From: Mikania micrantha
Taxonomy: Eukaryota; Streptophyta; Magnoliopsida; Asterales; Asteraceae
Length of the DNA stretch: 64,000 bases
Direction: 5' to 3'
NCBI GenBank assembly: GCA_009363875.1
Contig: CM018686.1
Span: 682,001-746,000, forward strand
Under the pieces are notes generated by a model. The model saw only the letters and a list, made by a program, of their open reading frames with translations. It made no database searches and had not been told where the DNA came from. Position numbers and translations under genes: made by a program. Positions 46,601 through 58,264 of the stretch are shown here, in pieces; the stretch's first letter is position 1, and every line of letters starts with the position of its first letter.

Positions 46601-48122
46601 GATTCGCCGGTGATGTCAGAAGGGTTCGCTGTAAATGCATGGTTCGGCTTGAATGAAAAAGATTCGTGAACATGACAGCAGTAGGGTTCGTCGGGGTACA
46701 CGGTTCGTGAGCTCCTAAGGGCTGCACAGGGTTCGTCTGCTGCTCATGACATACTGAAGGTTCGTTCCCATGCAAAGGGTTCGGCGCGTGAGTCTGGGTT
46801 CGCAGCCACAGATGGTTCGCCCAACAGAAATAGGTTTGTAACCCATGTACTGGTTCGGCGAGCTGAGGGTTCGGCTGAGACACCCACATCACGAACCCTG
46901 CTGAAACATCATCACCTTCCTCAGCCATGGTGCAACGATTGAGTTAATCACGGAGATATGCTACTAAGATTTCTCGTAGACTACTAGATCCAAAATAACA
47001 CTTGTTGGCCGAATACGTGAGAAAGTTCGAACAAGTGGATAAGAAACCCTATTTTTCAGCCACTTCGTGGCTTAATACCTTGAAATCTCGTGGACAACTC
47101 TTCCGATCTGTTGTACTTTCACGTAGAGGAGCTCGAGATCTTCAGTTGGACACCAAGAACACACGATTTGATGGAGTTATGAGCAAGTTATGAAGCTTCA
47201 AAGTTACAAAAATGGTGATTTTTGTTGTAGAGAGAGAAACGAACGGGAAGGAGATGGTAGAGAGAGAGGGAGTATGCATTAAATGAGGAAATCATCCTCA
47301 TTTGGTGTTTAAATACCCCGCGGGTATTCGGGTTCGTTTCGGTTGCTCGGTTCGTAGTTTCGTCGTGTATCTGGCACTTTACGCGTGTAAATTGTAATTT
47401 AAATAAAAATAGTTTATTTTTAATAAGTTAGATGTGTATTTATTTCTAAAATTTATTTTAATTATCGTTGTATTAATTTATTCGCCGAACTTAATTATTT
47501 TTACGCGTTTCATAAGTTTCGCGTTTTCGTTAATTTATTTGCGAATTAATAACGTAATTTAGTTTATATTGTTTTATGATGAGTTTCAAAATTGTAAAAT
47601 AAGAAATATATTATTTCTTTAAATTTATGATCGTTCGTGTCGTTATTATTTTTCGTTATCGTTTTATCAGATCGCGTCACCATCGCGCGTATTCGTTCGA
47701 ATCGTCATTCCAATGAACACGTCGATGGTTTGGCTTTCTGATTCTTGTTATCTACTGTTAAGTCATTATTTCAGAACGTTAAACTACCAGAATCATTCGT
47801 ACAGATCGTCACCTATACGAATAACTCGTCGGTTTAGCATTCCGCAACAATAACCGCTTTAGTTTTGTCCTGTTTAACCTCACATACGTTTATACACAAT
47901 AGTATCATATCAAGTATCTATGTTTCAACACTGTGTTGTCTGACATGTTTCTGACTGTTAAACCCTAAGGTTTAAGTCAGATTCAGACAATCGTTTAATA
48001 GTTTCATGTTAATCAAATGCATCAATAGTCTAAACATAGTTTCTCGAATTTTGTACCTGAGTTACTGTACAAGTTACTGTACAGTTTACTGTTCCGGTAA
48101 CGATTCCGGCACAGATGTTACA
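43667..48122 (-). repeat. 3' LTR of the gag-only element
   Basis: 4456 bases. Contents include a 150-bp block present twice (about 44134-44283 and 44436-44585), the aagcactgagaggcc tandem array (44655-45080), a cluster of tatagtttaagaa units (45080-45460), and a GGTTCG array (about 46520-46915), which is CGAACC on the element's own strand. Small ORFs in it have no credible product. Confidence 0.93.
44655..45080. repeat. GGCAAGCACTGAGAGGCCA array
   Basis: Seven units of ggcaagcactgagaggcca(a) with varied spacers of 40-70 bases, many followed by agtcccgact or aaccgttg. The same array is in the other LTR (about 51080-51505). Confidence 0.85.
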
Positions 48123-48133
48123 GTCTCCCCTTG
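48123..48133 (-). promoter_or_regulatory. Polypurine tract of the gag-only element
   Basis: caaggggagac on the minus strand directly before the 3' LTR. It is preceded by aaatttcgggacgaaattt. Confidence 0.85.
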
Positions 48134-48588
48134 TTAGAGAAATTTCGTCCCGAAATTTAAAAATTATTATTTCGGATACTACTCTTTCTATAACACTGGG
48201 AAAACTTTGGTCAATGTGATATCCTTACTCTCCCAGATTAAACTCTAGGTCGTGTTTGGGATTTCCTACGTATAACCTCAAAGTTTTGCTAGCCTTATTG
48301 CTTATAGTTGTCTTATGATTATGGCTTGCTTAATCCTTGTGTAATTCTAACACTTCATTGTTTAAACTAACCAATGCTATGAGCATCAGCTGTTACACAA
48401 CTTTAGTGTCAGCTATGGCTTCCTACGCATGTTATTTGTATTAACCAAGGATTCTTTCTTTGCTTCTATTGAGTTAAAAGTATTCCTAGATTTCATGGAA
48501 TACTCATGTGATCGTACTAATAGGAATAAGATAATTTCTTATTCATATTAGTATCAAAATAAAATGAATTTTTATGAGTGAGGAGATA
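48134..48588. other. Non-coding 3' interior of the gag-only element
   Basis: About 455 bases between the gag stop and the polypurine tract, AT-rich, with no trace of pol motifs in any frame. The deletion of pol is therefore clean. Confidence 0.75.
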
Positions 48589-49923
48589 CTACATACCAGT
48601 ACCCGTCGCCGGGTCTTGGCGTGCTGCAGCGGCTCCGATCATAAATGCCCTCCCCCGAGGTACTTGTGCTCCTGGTTGTACTCTTTTCGGGCAGTCTCTG
48701 GAGAAATGACCTAATTCCCCGCAGTTATAGCATCCCCGATGGTTATTGTTATGATTGCCAGTGTTTTGTGGTGCAGGGATTGCTACTGCGGCATTGTTTG
48801 TAGCTTGTGTGACTGGAGCACGGCATTGTTGAGTCCGGTGACCTAGTCGGCCACAGTTGTTGCATTGCCTGCATTGCACCGTAGCAGGATGATGAAATTT
48901 GCATTGCATACACTGAGGATGCATTCCCACATAATTTTTGGGTGTAGTGTTGACAGGTACAGCAGGGACTTGTCTCAGAGGTGTGGCCATCGCATAGTTT
49001 TCAATGACCTTTTGCTTTTTCGTTTGATGGTGTTCGGGCTTCTTTGCTGCTGTTTCTTTGGATTTCCCTGTGTCATCTTTCAGAACTCCAGACTTCACCA
49101 TTACCCCAGTAAGTTTAGCTGAAAGAGCAATGGCTGACTCCAAAGTAGCAGGATTTGCAGCCAGCACAATACTCTGTATGCAGGAGGGTAAACCAGCAAC
49201 GTATCTGTCAATAAGCTTTTCCAAAGTTGGCACCATCTCTGGCACCAAGGCTACTAGCTCATGGTAGCGTGTGGTGAAAGTCATGTGATCGGCTCCCTTC
49301 ATCACATGGTTCGAGAGCTCAACCTCTAGCTGTTGTAGTTCATGTTTCGGACAGAACTCATTCCTTAGAAGAAGTTTGAATTCTGACCATGGCATTGCCA
49401 TTGCTTCATCCCTGCCCTTAGCTCTGATCTGCGCATTCCACCACGTCAACGCTCGCTTGCTAAACGAACCAGCTGCATAACGAACTTTGTGGTGTTCCGG
49501 ACAACTGCTTATGTCCAGTGTATTCTCCATTTTCTCCAGCCATTGAATCAGTCCAACGGCTCCTTCAACTCCAGTAAAGCTCGGTGGCTTGCATCCTACG
49601 AATGACTTGTAGGAACAGTCTGAAGTGTGGCTAGTGTTTCCACTAGCTTCTCCAGTAGTGTGGCCAGAGTTGTTGCCATGGCTTTGAATTCTGTTGATCA
49701 TCTCAGGGATGATATCCTTCATCTGATTAGTCAGCTGACTACTCAGTAACGTTGCCAAAGCAATGGTAGCAGGATCCAAAACTATAGTTGCAGTCGGGTT
49801 TGGAGGAGGACTATGTGGAGGAGGAGGAGGTGGCGGTGGTGAATCTGGTGGTGATGGTGTTGAAGAGTGCGGTGCAGATGTCTGTGTAGTAGGCACCGGG
49901 GTCGGTTGTTTTCTAGGCGGCAT
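48589..49923 (-). CDS. Gag of the non-autonomous element
   Basis: 444 residues from ATG 49923 (MPPRKQPTP...). An in-frame extension reaches 49977, but this ATG starts the usual Pro/Ser-rich Gag N-terminus. Order: Pro-rich N-terminus, gag domain (LTWWNAQIRAKG, then RNEFCPKHE, about residues 150-260), and two CCHC zinc knuckles (48823-48864 and 48691-48732). It ends at GRAFMIG..., exactly where the protease would begin in autonomous relatives (compare GRAFVIG in the element at 8500-9868). The frame is fully open, which fits selection or recent activity. The product would package the element's RNA. Confidence 0.93.
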   Translation of the reverse strand: MPPRKQPTPVPTTQTSAPHSSTPSPPDSPPPPPPPPHSPPPNPTATIVLDPATIALATLLSSQLTNQMKDIIPEMINRIQSHGNNSGHTTGEASGNTSHTSDCSYKSFVGCKPPSFTGVEGAVGLIQWLEKMENTLDISSCPEHHKVRYAAGSFSKRALTWWNAQIRAKGRDEAMAMPWSEFKLLLRNEFCPKHELQQLEVELSNHVMKGADHMTFTTRYHELVALVPEMVPTLEKLIDRYVAGLPSCIQSIVLAANPATLESAIALSAKLTGVMVKSGVLKDDTGKSKETAAKKPEHHQTKKQKVIENYAMATPLRQVPAVPVNTTPKNYVGMHPQCMQCKFHHPATVQCRQCNNCGRLGHRTQQCRAPVTQATNNAAVAIPAPQNTGNHNNNHRGCYNCGELGHFSRDCPKRVQPGAQVPRGRAFMIGAAAARQDPATGTGM

Positions 49924-50070
49924 TCTGATCATAACCAAAAGAATTTGGTTAGTGCAGTGATCGAATGCAGAAAACATAATGCAAGCTTAAGTCTTATGTT
50001 CTCTACATGAAGGTCCCTAAGTTATAGTCTAGGCCAAACCATTTATGTAATGACCTATTATTCTCTATAA

Positions 50071-50088
50071 CCTTGAGCTCTGATACCA
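50071..50088 (-). promoter_or_regulatory. Primer binding site of the gag-only element
   Basis: tggtatcagagctcaagg on the minus strand, three bases inside the 5' LTR border, complementary to initiator tRNA-Met. Confidence 0.92.
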
Positions 50089-50091
50089 ATC

Positions 50092-53000
50092 TGTCACACC
50101 CCGAGCCGGCGGGGTTGGATCGGAGTCCCCGTCGGGCGGAAGGTTCCCGGGGCGTGATATCGTGGGTGATAATCATGATGATCAGATTGTTTACATAGCA
50201 TCAACGTTTAAGAATAACTAAAGCACAATCAAATGATATATAGGATTACAAAGTTAAACTACAATAGCGATGTTCTGCAATTTAACTGAGTAAACCTAAC
50301 CAAAAGAATGAATGTTTATATCTTGTGTATGTACAAGATATCAAAAGTAATATGTATCATCAACAAATGATGTGCTTCCCAAAAGTCTACTAGGTCCTCT
50401 ATCCGGGCAGCCTAGTATGCAAATCCAAAAAAAACATAAGCTTAAACCTGTTCTTCACCTGAGAAAGCATATAAAAAGATCAAGTCAACACAACGGTTGG
50501 TGAGTTCATAAAGTTTATAAGTTGAAAAATAGTTTTAGCAAACCTCTTCTAGTAAAACCTTAACCTCATTAACAACACCTGTATCATCCAACTCGGTATG
50601 CTTATATATAGGGCATATGTAAGGGACAAGCCCTAGTCAACATCCCACCACATACTAAGTCGCATAGGACATTGCTGTTAATGATAATTAAGCATTTTAC
50701 CTACCATTCGATTCATCCTTCATCATAGCTTTAGTTTACTGTTTTCAACGTTTACAAGTCTATAGCATTCGTATGTACTAGCTTCAATAAGTTTAACAAG
50801 CATCGTGTTTAAAAGTTTATGATGTTGACCCCAAAAGCATGCATCCCCTAGGTAACAACCTTAATCTCATTAACACCACCTGTATCATCCAACTCGGTAT
50901 GCTTATATATAGGGCATATGTAAGGGACAAGCCCTAGCCAACATCCCACCACATACTAAGTCGCATAGGACATTGGTATTAATGATAATTAAGCGTCTTA
51001 CCTACCCTCCATTTCGTTTATAGCTTTAGCATTATGTTTAAGTTTATAGCATGAGTGGACATTGAGGAATCACTGTATGGCAAGCACTGAGAGGCCATAA
51101 GTCTACCCCTCAAGTCCCGACTATAAAGGTCACCCTATGGCAAGCACTGAGAGACCATAATAGGTGCCTTCTAGTCCCGACTGTGAAGAACACATGAAGG
51201 CAAGCACTGAGAGACCAACTATTGTTCTTCAAGTCCCGACTAGGAAGAACACATGAAGGCAAGCACTGAGAGACCAACTATTGTTCTTCCATAGTCAATA
51301 GTTTATAGCATCCAATGTTTAACAACCGGAGAGGCAAGCACTGAGAGGCCAAACCGTTGTTTTAGCTTATCAAGTTTATAGCTTTTAAGTTTAGCAACCG
51401 GAGAGGCAAGCACTGAGAGGCCAAACCGTTGCTTTTGCATAACAAGTTTATAGCTTTTAAGTTTAGCAACCGGAGAGGCAAGCACTGAGGGGCCAAACCG
51501 TTGCTTTTGCATAACAAGTTTATAGCTTACAAAAGGTTTAAAGCATCCGTAGTTTTAAGCATATAGTTTATAGCATAAATGTTAAGCATCTAGTTTAAGT
51601 ATATAGTTTATAGCATAAGCTTCAAGCGTATGGTTTAAGAATATAGTTTACAGCGTAAGCATCAAGAGTAGCGTTTAAGAATATAGCTTAGAGCATAAGT
51701 AGTAAGAGTATAGTTTAAGAATATAGTTTATAGTATAAGCTTCAAGAATATAGTTTAAGAATATAGTTTAAGAATATAGTTTATAGCATAAGCTTCAAGA
51801 ATATAGTTTAAGAATATAGTTTAGGAATATAGTTTAAGAATAGATTAAACTTCTAGTTTGCAACATAAGCATCAATCACCAAGTTTAAGCATATTGTTGT
51901 AGCATAAGTATCAAGTCTCCTAAGCATCCCACATATGTTTTCAAGCCTCAATTTTGAAGTATAAGTTTCAAGGCTATTGCTTTTCAAGTATTCTAAGTTC
52001 TAGCATAAGTTTCAACATAAGTATCATGTTTATGTTTAAAGCATAAATAACATTTTAAGAGTTTTAGGAAAATGTTTAACATGCTTCTCAGTCCCGAAGT
52101 AAAACAAATAAATTTGAAAAGGGACAAATGAACTCACCTTAGGTCCGAAGTGCTTGACTTAAGTAGAATAAGAAAGCACGCGCTCTTGGTTTGTACTTGA
52201 TTTGATGTTCACGTTCCTGTATTGATTTCGTAATATTGTAGTTTGTAAGTATATGTTTGTAAGAGTTTGTTGTTCGTATAAGTGTTAGTGTTAGCTCTAA
52301 TAGGTGCTAGCACTTAGTGTTGTTGATCATCATTTGACTCCACTGTTAGTTAAGGATTTCATTCCCATTTTATCACTTTAGTTTCTATTGTTTTAAGCTT
52401 TCATGTTGAGCTCTTTTTTTTTTTTTGCCTTAACAACTATTGAAATTTTTAACAAGTTGTTATTGAGCCATTTGTTTTTATGTAAAGCTTAGTGCTTAAT
52501 CCTTAATGAATCCCTTTTTACAATTGAGTCAAATGATGATCTTGTACATTGTGATTGGGCTTCAAATTAATTCCTTTGGGCCTAAGAACCAGTTGGGCCT
52601 CGTGCAACAATGTGGGCCGGATCAAATGGGTTTGGGCCTAGTGTACAAAGGGTGGACCAGTGGCGTGATCATGGGCCGAAACAACTTAATTGGGCCTGTT
52701 AATTCTGATTGGACTGATTAAATAATCTGTTGGGCCATTTGTTATTGTGGGCCGAATAAGATGCTGGCTTGATGATGTTGTGGGCTGCAATGAACAAATT
52801 GGATTAGTTATTGGGCTTCAACAAAGTGGACCCAATCAGTCAGTATATGGGCCCAACTAGTAGAAAACACACGTGGGCTGGACTAAGAAGGTAATCAAAT
52901 TCGCAGTTGATTGGTCGAAGGCTTCGATAGCTGGGATATCACAAAACCAGCGAACCCTTTACCCATTTTCAATCACAGGTTCGGCTTGGTGGTTTCTGAC

Positions 53001-54548
53001 GAACCCCAAGGTTAGCTCCAGTCAAAGATTCGCCGGTGATGTCAGAAGGGTTCGCTGTAAATGCATGGTTCGGCTTGAATGAAAAAGATTCGTGAACATG
53101 ACAGCAGTAGGGTTCGTCGGGGTACACGGTTCGTGAGCTCCTAAGGGCTGCACAGGGTTCGTCTGCTGCTCATGACATACTGAAGGTTCGTTCCCATGCA
53201 AAGGGTTCGGCGCGTGAGTCTGGGTTCGCAGCCACAGATGGTTCGCCCAACAGAAATAGGTTTGTAACCCATGTACTGGTTCGGCGAGCTGAGGGTTCGG
53301 CTGAGACACCCACATCACGAACCCTGCTGAAACATCATCACCTTCCTCAGCCATGGTGCAACGATTGAGTTAATCACGGAGATATGCTACTAAGATTTCT
53401 CGTAGACTACTAGATCCAAAATAACACTTGTTGGCCGAATACGTGAGAAAGTTCGAACAAGTGGATAAGAAACCCTATTTTTCAGCCACTTCGTGGCTTA
53501 ATACCTTGAAATCTCGTGGACAACTCTTCCGATCTGTTGTACTTTCACGTAGAGGAGCTCGAGATCTTCAGTTGGACACCAAGAACACACGATTTGATGG
53601 AGTTATGAGCAAGTTATGAAGCTTCAAAGTTACAAAAATGGTGATTTTTGTTGTAGAGAGAGAAACGAACGGGAAGGAGATGGTAGAGAGAGAGGGAGTA
53701 TGCATTAAATGAGGAAATCATCCTCATTTGGTGTTTAAATACCCCGCGGGTATTCGGGTTCGTTTCGGTTGCTCGGTTCGTAGTTTCGTCGTGTATCTGG
53801 CACTTTACGCGTGTAAATTGTAATTTAAATAAAAATAGTTTATTTTTAATAAGTTAGATGTGTATTTATTTCTAAAATTTATTTTAATTATCGTTGTATT
53901 AATTTATTCGCCGAACTTAATTATTTTTACGCGTTTCATAAGTTTCGCGTTTTCGTTAATTTATTTGCGAATTAATAACGTAATTTAGTTTATATTGTTT
54001 TATGATGAGTTTCAAAATTGTAAAATAAGAAATATATTATTTCTTTAAATTTATGATCGTTCGTGTCGTTATTATTTTTCGTTATCGTTTTATCAGATCG
54101 CGTCACCATCGCGCGTATTCGTTCGAATCGTCATTCCAATGAACACGTCGATGGTTTGGCTTTCTGATTCTTGTTATCTACTGTTAAGTCATTATTTCAG
54201 AACGTTAAACTACCAGAATCATTCGTACAGATCGTCACCTATACGAATAACTCGTCGGTTTAGCATTCCGCAACAATAACCGCTTTAGTTTTGTCCTGTT
54301 TAACCTCACATACGTTTATACACAATAGTATCATATCAAGTATCTATGTTTCAACACTGTGTTGTCTGACATGTTTCTGACTGTTAAACCCTAAGGTTTA
54401 AGTCAGATTCAGACAATCGTTTAATAGTTTCATGTTAATCAAATGCATCAATAGTCTAAACATAGTTTCTCGAATTTTGTACCTGAGTTACTGTACAAGT
54501 TACTGTACAGTTTACTGTTCCGGTAACGATTCCGGCACAGATGTTACA
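50092..54548 (-). repeat. 5' LTR of the gag-only element
   Basis: 4457 bases, the same as 43667-48122 as far as can be seen by eye except for a poly-T run of 13 instead of 12 (near 52412-52424). Confidence 0.93.
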
Positions 54549-55327
54549 ACAACTCCGTGAATCATTGCCTTTAACTTCGGTTAATTGCTTTGACTTCATG
54601 TATTGTCATGTGGTTAGCGACCACTCCATAGATCATGTTTTTTTAACTTATGTTAATTACATAATGTCCATGTATAGTCACAGATATTATTTGAGAATAT
54701 TGATGTTGAGTTTGGTGGAATGATTATGGGATTGATTATCTATTATTGCCTATGATTGCCTATGATTGACTATGACTTAATTGATATGTGATTATGTGTT
54801 TGTTGAATGTGTGATTGTTTGAGTTTAGAGTTGGGTTGGATTATCTCATACAGGTATTCATATGGATTTTCTCAGGAAGATCATAAGTCTTATACTCGTT
54901 TTAAACAAAGTATTTTTATAAAACCATTTTAAACACAAACTTTTAAACTCATTTTACTAAAACACTTTTAAGTATAGAAACTTATGATTACTCACCAACT
55001 ACTTCGTAGTTGACACTTGATTTTCTTACATATTTCAGGGAATGAAGACAAGTAGGATGAGAAGGATGACCTCTCGTATTTTGGACATCATCATATAGGA
55101 TCTTGGACTTAGCTAATTAACTAAAATTCCGGCGAATTGAATTTAGTTAGATGGCTAATTCCCTTTTGTAATTGATGTAACTATTTCATGATGAACATGA
55201 TTTTTGTGTAATTAATTTGGTTGAATGAATGATATATGATGATTGATTTAGATGCCCACAAGCTTTTGAACAATCTACACATCCCTCGTGGCATCCCGAC
55301 GTTTCCGCCATCGGTCGGGGTGCTACA

Positions 55328-56013
55328 CCCTATACATAAGCATCTAAAACTTGATGAAAGTAAAACCCTCTGAAGTGTATGTACGTGTTGTTCAGTGGAA
55401 ATGGTTGGACTTGTGATTGAGATTGACTATGCTTTTGGACTAGTTGATTGGTTGATGTACTTCCAAGTGTCTTGCACTTGAGAACATGCTTTTGTACTTA
55501 TCGATTGGTTGATGTACTTCCATGTGTCTTACACTTGAGAAACCGCTTTTGTACTTATTGATTGGTTTATGTACTTCCAAGTGTTTTACACTTGAGCGCA
55601 TGCTATTGTACTTTTATTAATTGATTGGCTTGAGTTACGATTTGTCTTATTGCTTGATTGATTGTTTGATTTATTATTTGATGGTTTAACTTATTGTTGT
55701 TGGATTATGTTTTCGATTTGGGTTATGTAGTGTGATTAGGATAATTGTACATACATGAAAGACGATGATACATTTAATGAGTTGTGGATGTGGTGGGAAG
55801 CCTGCGGGTGACCCTATATATAAGCATATGTGATTCCTTAAACGTAAAGTCGTGTGAAATGTATGTGCATTGTGGTTTGGATGATTTGTGGTATGATGGA
55901 CTTGTGACTGTGGTCGATTATGTTTGTACTCTTTGATTGGTTTGTCGTACTCCCAAGTGCCTGGCACTTGAGAACATGATTTGGTACTTATTGATTGATT
56001 TGATGTACGAATT
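55328..56013 (+). mobile_element. Outer LTR fragment (right part)
   Basis: Continuation of the LTR from 39661-41461 after the nested insertions. It repeats the unit containing cacttgaga(a)ca and cgggtgaccctatata (compare 41290-41461 with 55640-55815). It stops abruptly at the poly(A) polymerase exon at 56014-56016. Confidence 0.5.
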
Positions 56014-56014
56014 G

Positions 56015-56428
56015 GCGTTGGCCAAATCCGGTTATGCTTTGCCCAATCGAAGAGGATGATCTTGGATTTAGTGTATGGGACCCACGGAAGTCGGGTCGTG
56101 ACAGGATGCATCTTATGCCAATCATCACTCCAGCATACCCTTGCATGAATTCTAGTTACAATGCTTCTGCAAGTACTCTCCGTGATATGGTGGAGCAATT
56201 TCATTTTGGAAATAAGGTTTGCGAGGTAACAATAACCCATCATATAAAAGACTTACTAACCTCTTAAAATGTTTCCATTGGGTATACTATTAACGTTCTG
56301 TGTTATCTAATAAAATTCAGGAGATCGAGTTGAACAGAGCAAATTGGAGTGCTTTGTTTGAACCATCCCTATTTTTCGAGTCGTGTAAAAATTACTTGCA
56401 GGTTGACATCATAGCTGCAGGTGCTGAA
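56015..56428 (+). pseudogene. Captured fragment of a nuclear poly(A) polymerase gene
   Basis: Two exons with one intron (56226-56320, GT-AG). Exon A 56016-56225 encodes 70 residues starting RWPNPVMLCPIEE, with WDPRK and MPIITPAYPCMNSSYN. Exon B 56321-56428 encodes 36 residues (EIELN...NYLQVDI). These are signature stretches of the central domain of eukaryotic canonical poly(A) polymerases (PAPS in plants), which add poly(A) tails to mRNA. The catalytic nucleotidyltransferase domain and the RNA-binding C-terminus are absent. The intron shows it came from genomic DNA and is not a retrocopy. The left end abuts LTR sequence without a splice acceptor; the right end joins MULE sequence at 56431. 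Confidence 0.88.
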
Positions 56429-56430
56429 TC

Positions 56431-57498
56431 CTCTTCACGTTCTTTTGTTATAAACGCATGTGCAATACAAAACGTATGGTGTGTTGAAGTCACACCAACA
56501 ATCTGTACAAACAGTATTCTGTACATGTTCGTTTTGTATGTCGCGTCAATCATCAGCACATGAGGGAACGCTCGCCAGTATGTGTACGACTTCAGATGAC
56601 AGAAGAACACTTCCTCGACGGCATTCGTTGCAAGATCTTCTCTGGTATAATACACATAGCCCTTGGAATGCAGTAGGTTTTTCAGAACCTGTATTGGAGT
56701 GGTACCTACTTTCTTTACACTTTTTATTTTCTGTTGGGCGTTGTATATGTCCCTGATTACAGAAACATTATCAGGATTTTGCTTCTTGATAATTGACAGA
56801 ATATTGCGCGGGTCCATATGTTGTTCTGTCAGCTGTGCCACCATCTTTTGTTCGTCTTGAGACAACCTTCTTACAAAAGGATGCCCTTCAAGATGTTGAG
56901 CGGCCTCATGGTTATGCTTTTCATTTCGGACCTCTAACTGCCAAACAAGACGCTTTTCGTTGTAAACGCCAACCAGTTTAAATGGACAGCCAATTTTCTT
57001 GTTGTCGGATCGTCTACGCGTCGCAATGGCCTTGTGTTCGCCACCACGATCACAAACAAGCCATACCTTCTTTACAACGTCTCCTTTCTTTTTAGATCGA
57101 GCGGTGACTACAATATAACCGTTGTCAACCGCTCTGCTTTTCACCCAGGCAACCAGCTCATCATGAGACATAAATTCCTGATCGGTATCCCAAAACACTT
57201 TACCATGATGGCCCCCATCATAATAATCATGCCCGCTATTTTGTGTTTCTGAATATACATCATTAGCTTCATGTTTGTAAGAAGGCTGACTTTCCCATAC
57301 AAATTCTTGCTTGTTTTCGTAACTGTAAAAAGACTCAACGCAAGGATACTCATTTAAATCAGGAATCCTATTCGTGTTGTATGCTTGAAAGTTGGGTTCC
57401 TCGTTTAAATCAGGCAGCTCCTGAGGTCTACTTTCACCATAATAAGATCGATCGACAAAATCTTGTTCTATCTTGTCGTCTCCAAAGAAGAAATTCAC
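56431..57498 (-). pseudogene. FAR1/MULE transposase, copy 2 (truncated but open)
   Basis: A minus-strand open frame of about 355 family residues. From the N-terminus: an acidic region, the FAR1-type DNA-binding domain (about residues 110-215, WVKSRAVDNGYIVV..., CPFKLVGVYNEK, HNHE), a linker, and the first part of the MULE domain (DATYKTNMYR, about residue 320). Homology with copy 1 stops at 56431. The frame then reads a few codons of antisense poly(A) polymerase and ends near 56392, so the rest of the catalytic DDE domain is missing. No ATG opens the frame; it starts at a GTG just after an acceptor-like attttag, suggesting an upstream exon. Confidence 0.8.
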
Positions 57499-57669
57499 GT
57501 CCTAAAATGACATTATATGAATACAATAAACAACTGATCAAATTCTAATAGGAATTCATAGAAAGAAAAACGCGAATGAAGAATTATAAACATTCGTTCG
57601 TTATATATATAAGAAATGGAATCTTATATCATTTCGTTGTATGTACGATATTTCAACTGAAAATTTTTA

Positions 57670-58060
57670 TACGTGTCGTATAGTACTGTACGTGGCGTAT
57701 AAGGCACTTTTAGTACAATCACGAGACTTCAAAATCAATTATTTGTCCTCTATACTCCACGTACAGTACTGTACGTGGAGTATAGCATTCACATCATTTC
57801 AGGTACCATACTTCTCTTCTCATATGATTGTCCTTTATACGCCACGTACCAGTTCGCTACATGGCGTACAACATCCCATCATTGTGCAGAGGTGTCAGTA
57901 CTTTTTGTCCGTTGTTATCTACTTGGCGAATAGTACTCTGCGTGGTGTACAACACCTAATCATTGACTGAATGTCAGAGTAGAATGTTGTTGTACGTGGC
58001 GTAGGGGACTCTACGTGGCGTACAGAAACCTGTACATGACGTAGGGTACTGTACGACACG
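57670..58060. repeat. TACGTGGCGTA palindrome cluster, MULE copy 2 side
   Basis: Many copies of GTACG-TGG-CGTAC or its complement, some degenerate: about 57707-57719, 57837-57850, 57861-57872, 57993-58004 and 58011-58023. The 36-bp perfect palindrome is at 57750-57785. The arrangement parallels 40-530 and 2219-2340 beside copy 1. Confidence 0.8.
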
Positions 58061-58261
58061 TTTTCAGGGTGTGAAAATAAAGAATTGGGTGTGAGATTAA
58101 CACAACCCTTTTGACTGACTTTATGGAGGCCAGTTATCCAATATCGAAGAGATAGATCGCCGCCTTAGCCGAATTTTACTACACTGGAAATTAATAATGT
58201 TTTAAAAAGGGTCAGGTTATTTGGACACTCCCTATGGATCAGTTGACACCACCTAGGCTAC
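58061..58261. other. Short non-coding spacer
   Basis: No ORF or repeat recognised between the two palindrome clusters. Confidence 0.5.
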
Positions 58262-58264
58262 TCT

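Larger units (their letters stand above)
43667..54548 (-). mobile_element. Non-autonomous LTR retrotransposon with gag only (TR-GAG type)
   Basis: 10.9 kb with LTRs 43667-48122 and 50092-54548, and a perfect 5-bp target duplication ACAAC (43662-43666 and 54549-54553). The 1969-bp interior has a tRNA-Met primer site, a gag gene and a polypurine tract on the minus strand, but no protease, reverse transcriptase, RNase H or integrase. The two LTRs appear identical apart from one T in a poly-T run, so insertion was recent. Pol functions must have come from another element. The shared tttcgggacgaaatt string before the polypurine tract points to a Tekay-type helper. Confidence 0.93.
41462..55327 (+). 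mobile_element. Solo LTR (about 3 kb) split by the gag-only element
   Basis: Left part 41462-43666 starts TGTAACATCATTG; right part 54554-55327 ends GGGGTGCTACA. A perfect 5-bp target duplication CCCTA is at 41457-41461 and 55328-55332. Net length without the insert is about 2.98 kb, and no internal domain is present, so this is a solo LTR left by LTR-LTR recombination. It contains 18 CGAACC motifs at about 42880-43220 and a (CT)n run at about 42540-42562. Confidence 0.85.

Noticed and set aside
46596..46928. 110-residue minus-strand ORF in the gag-only LTR (also 53022-53354)
   Set aside because: It is produced by the GGTTCG array, which gives repeated NP/EP codons. It lies in an LTR, and nothing suggests a real protein.
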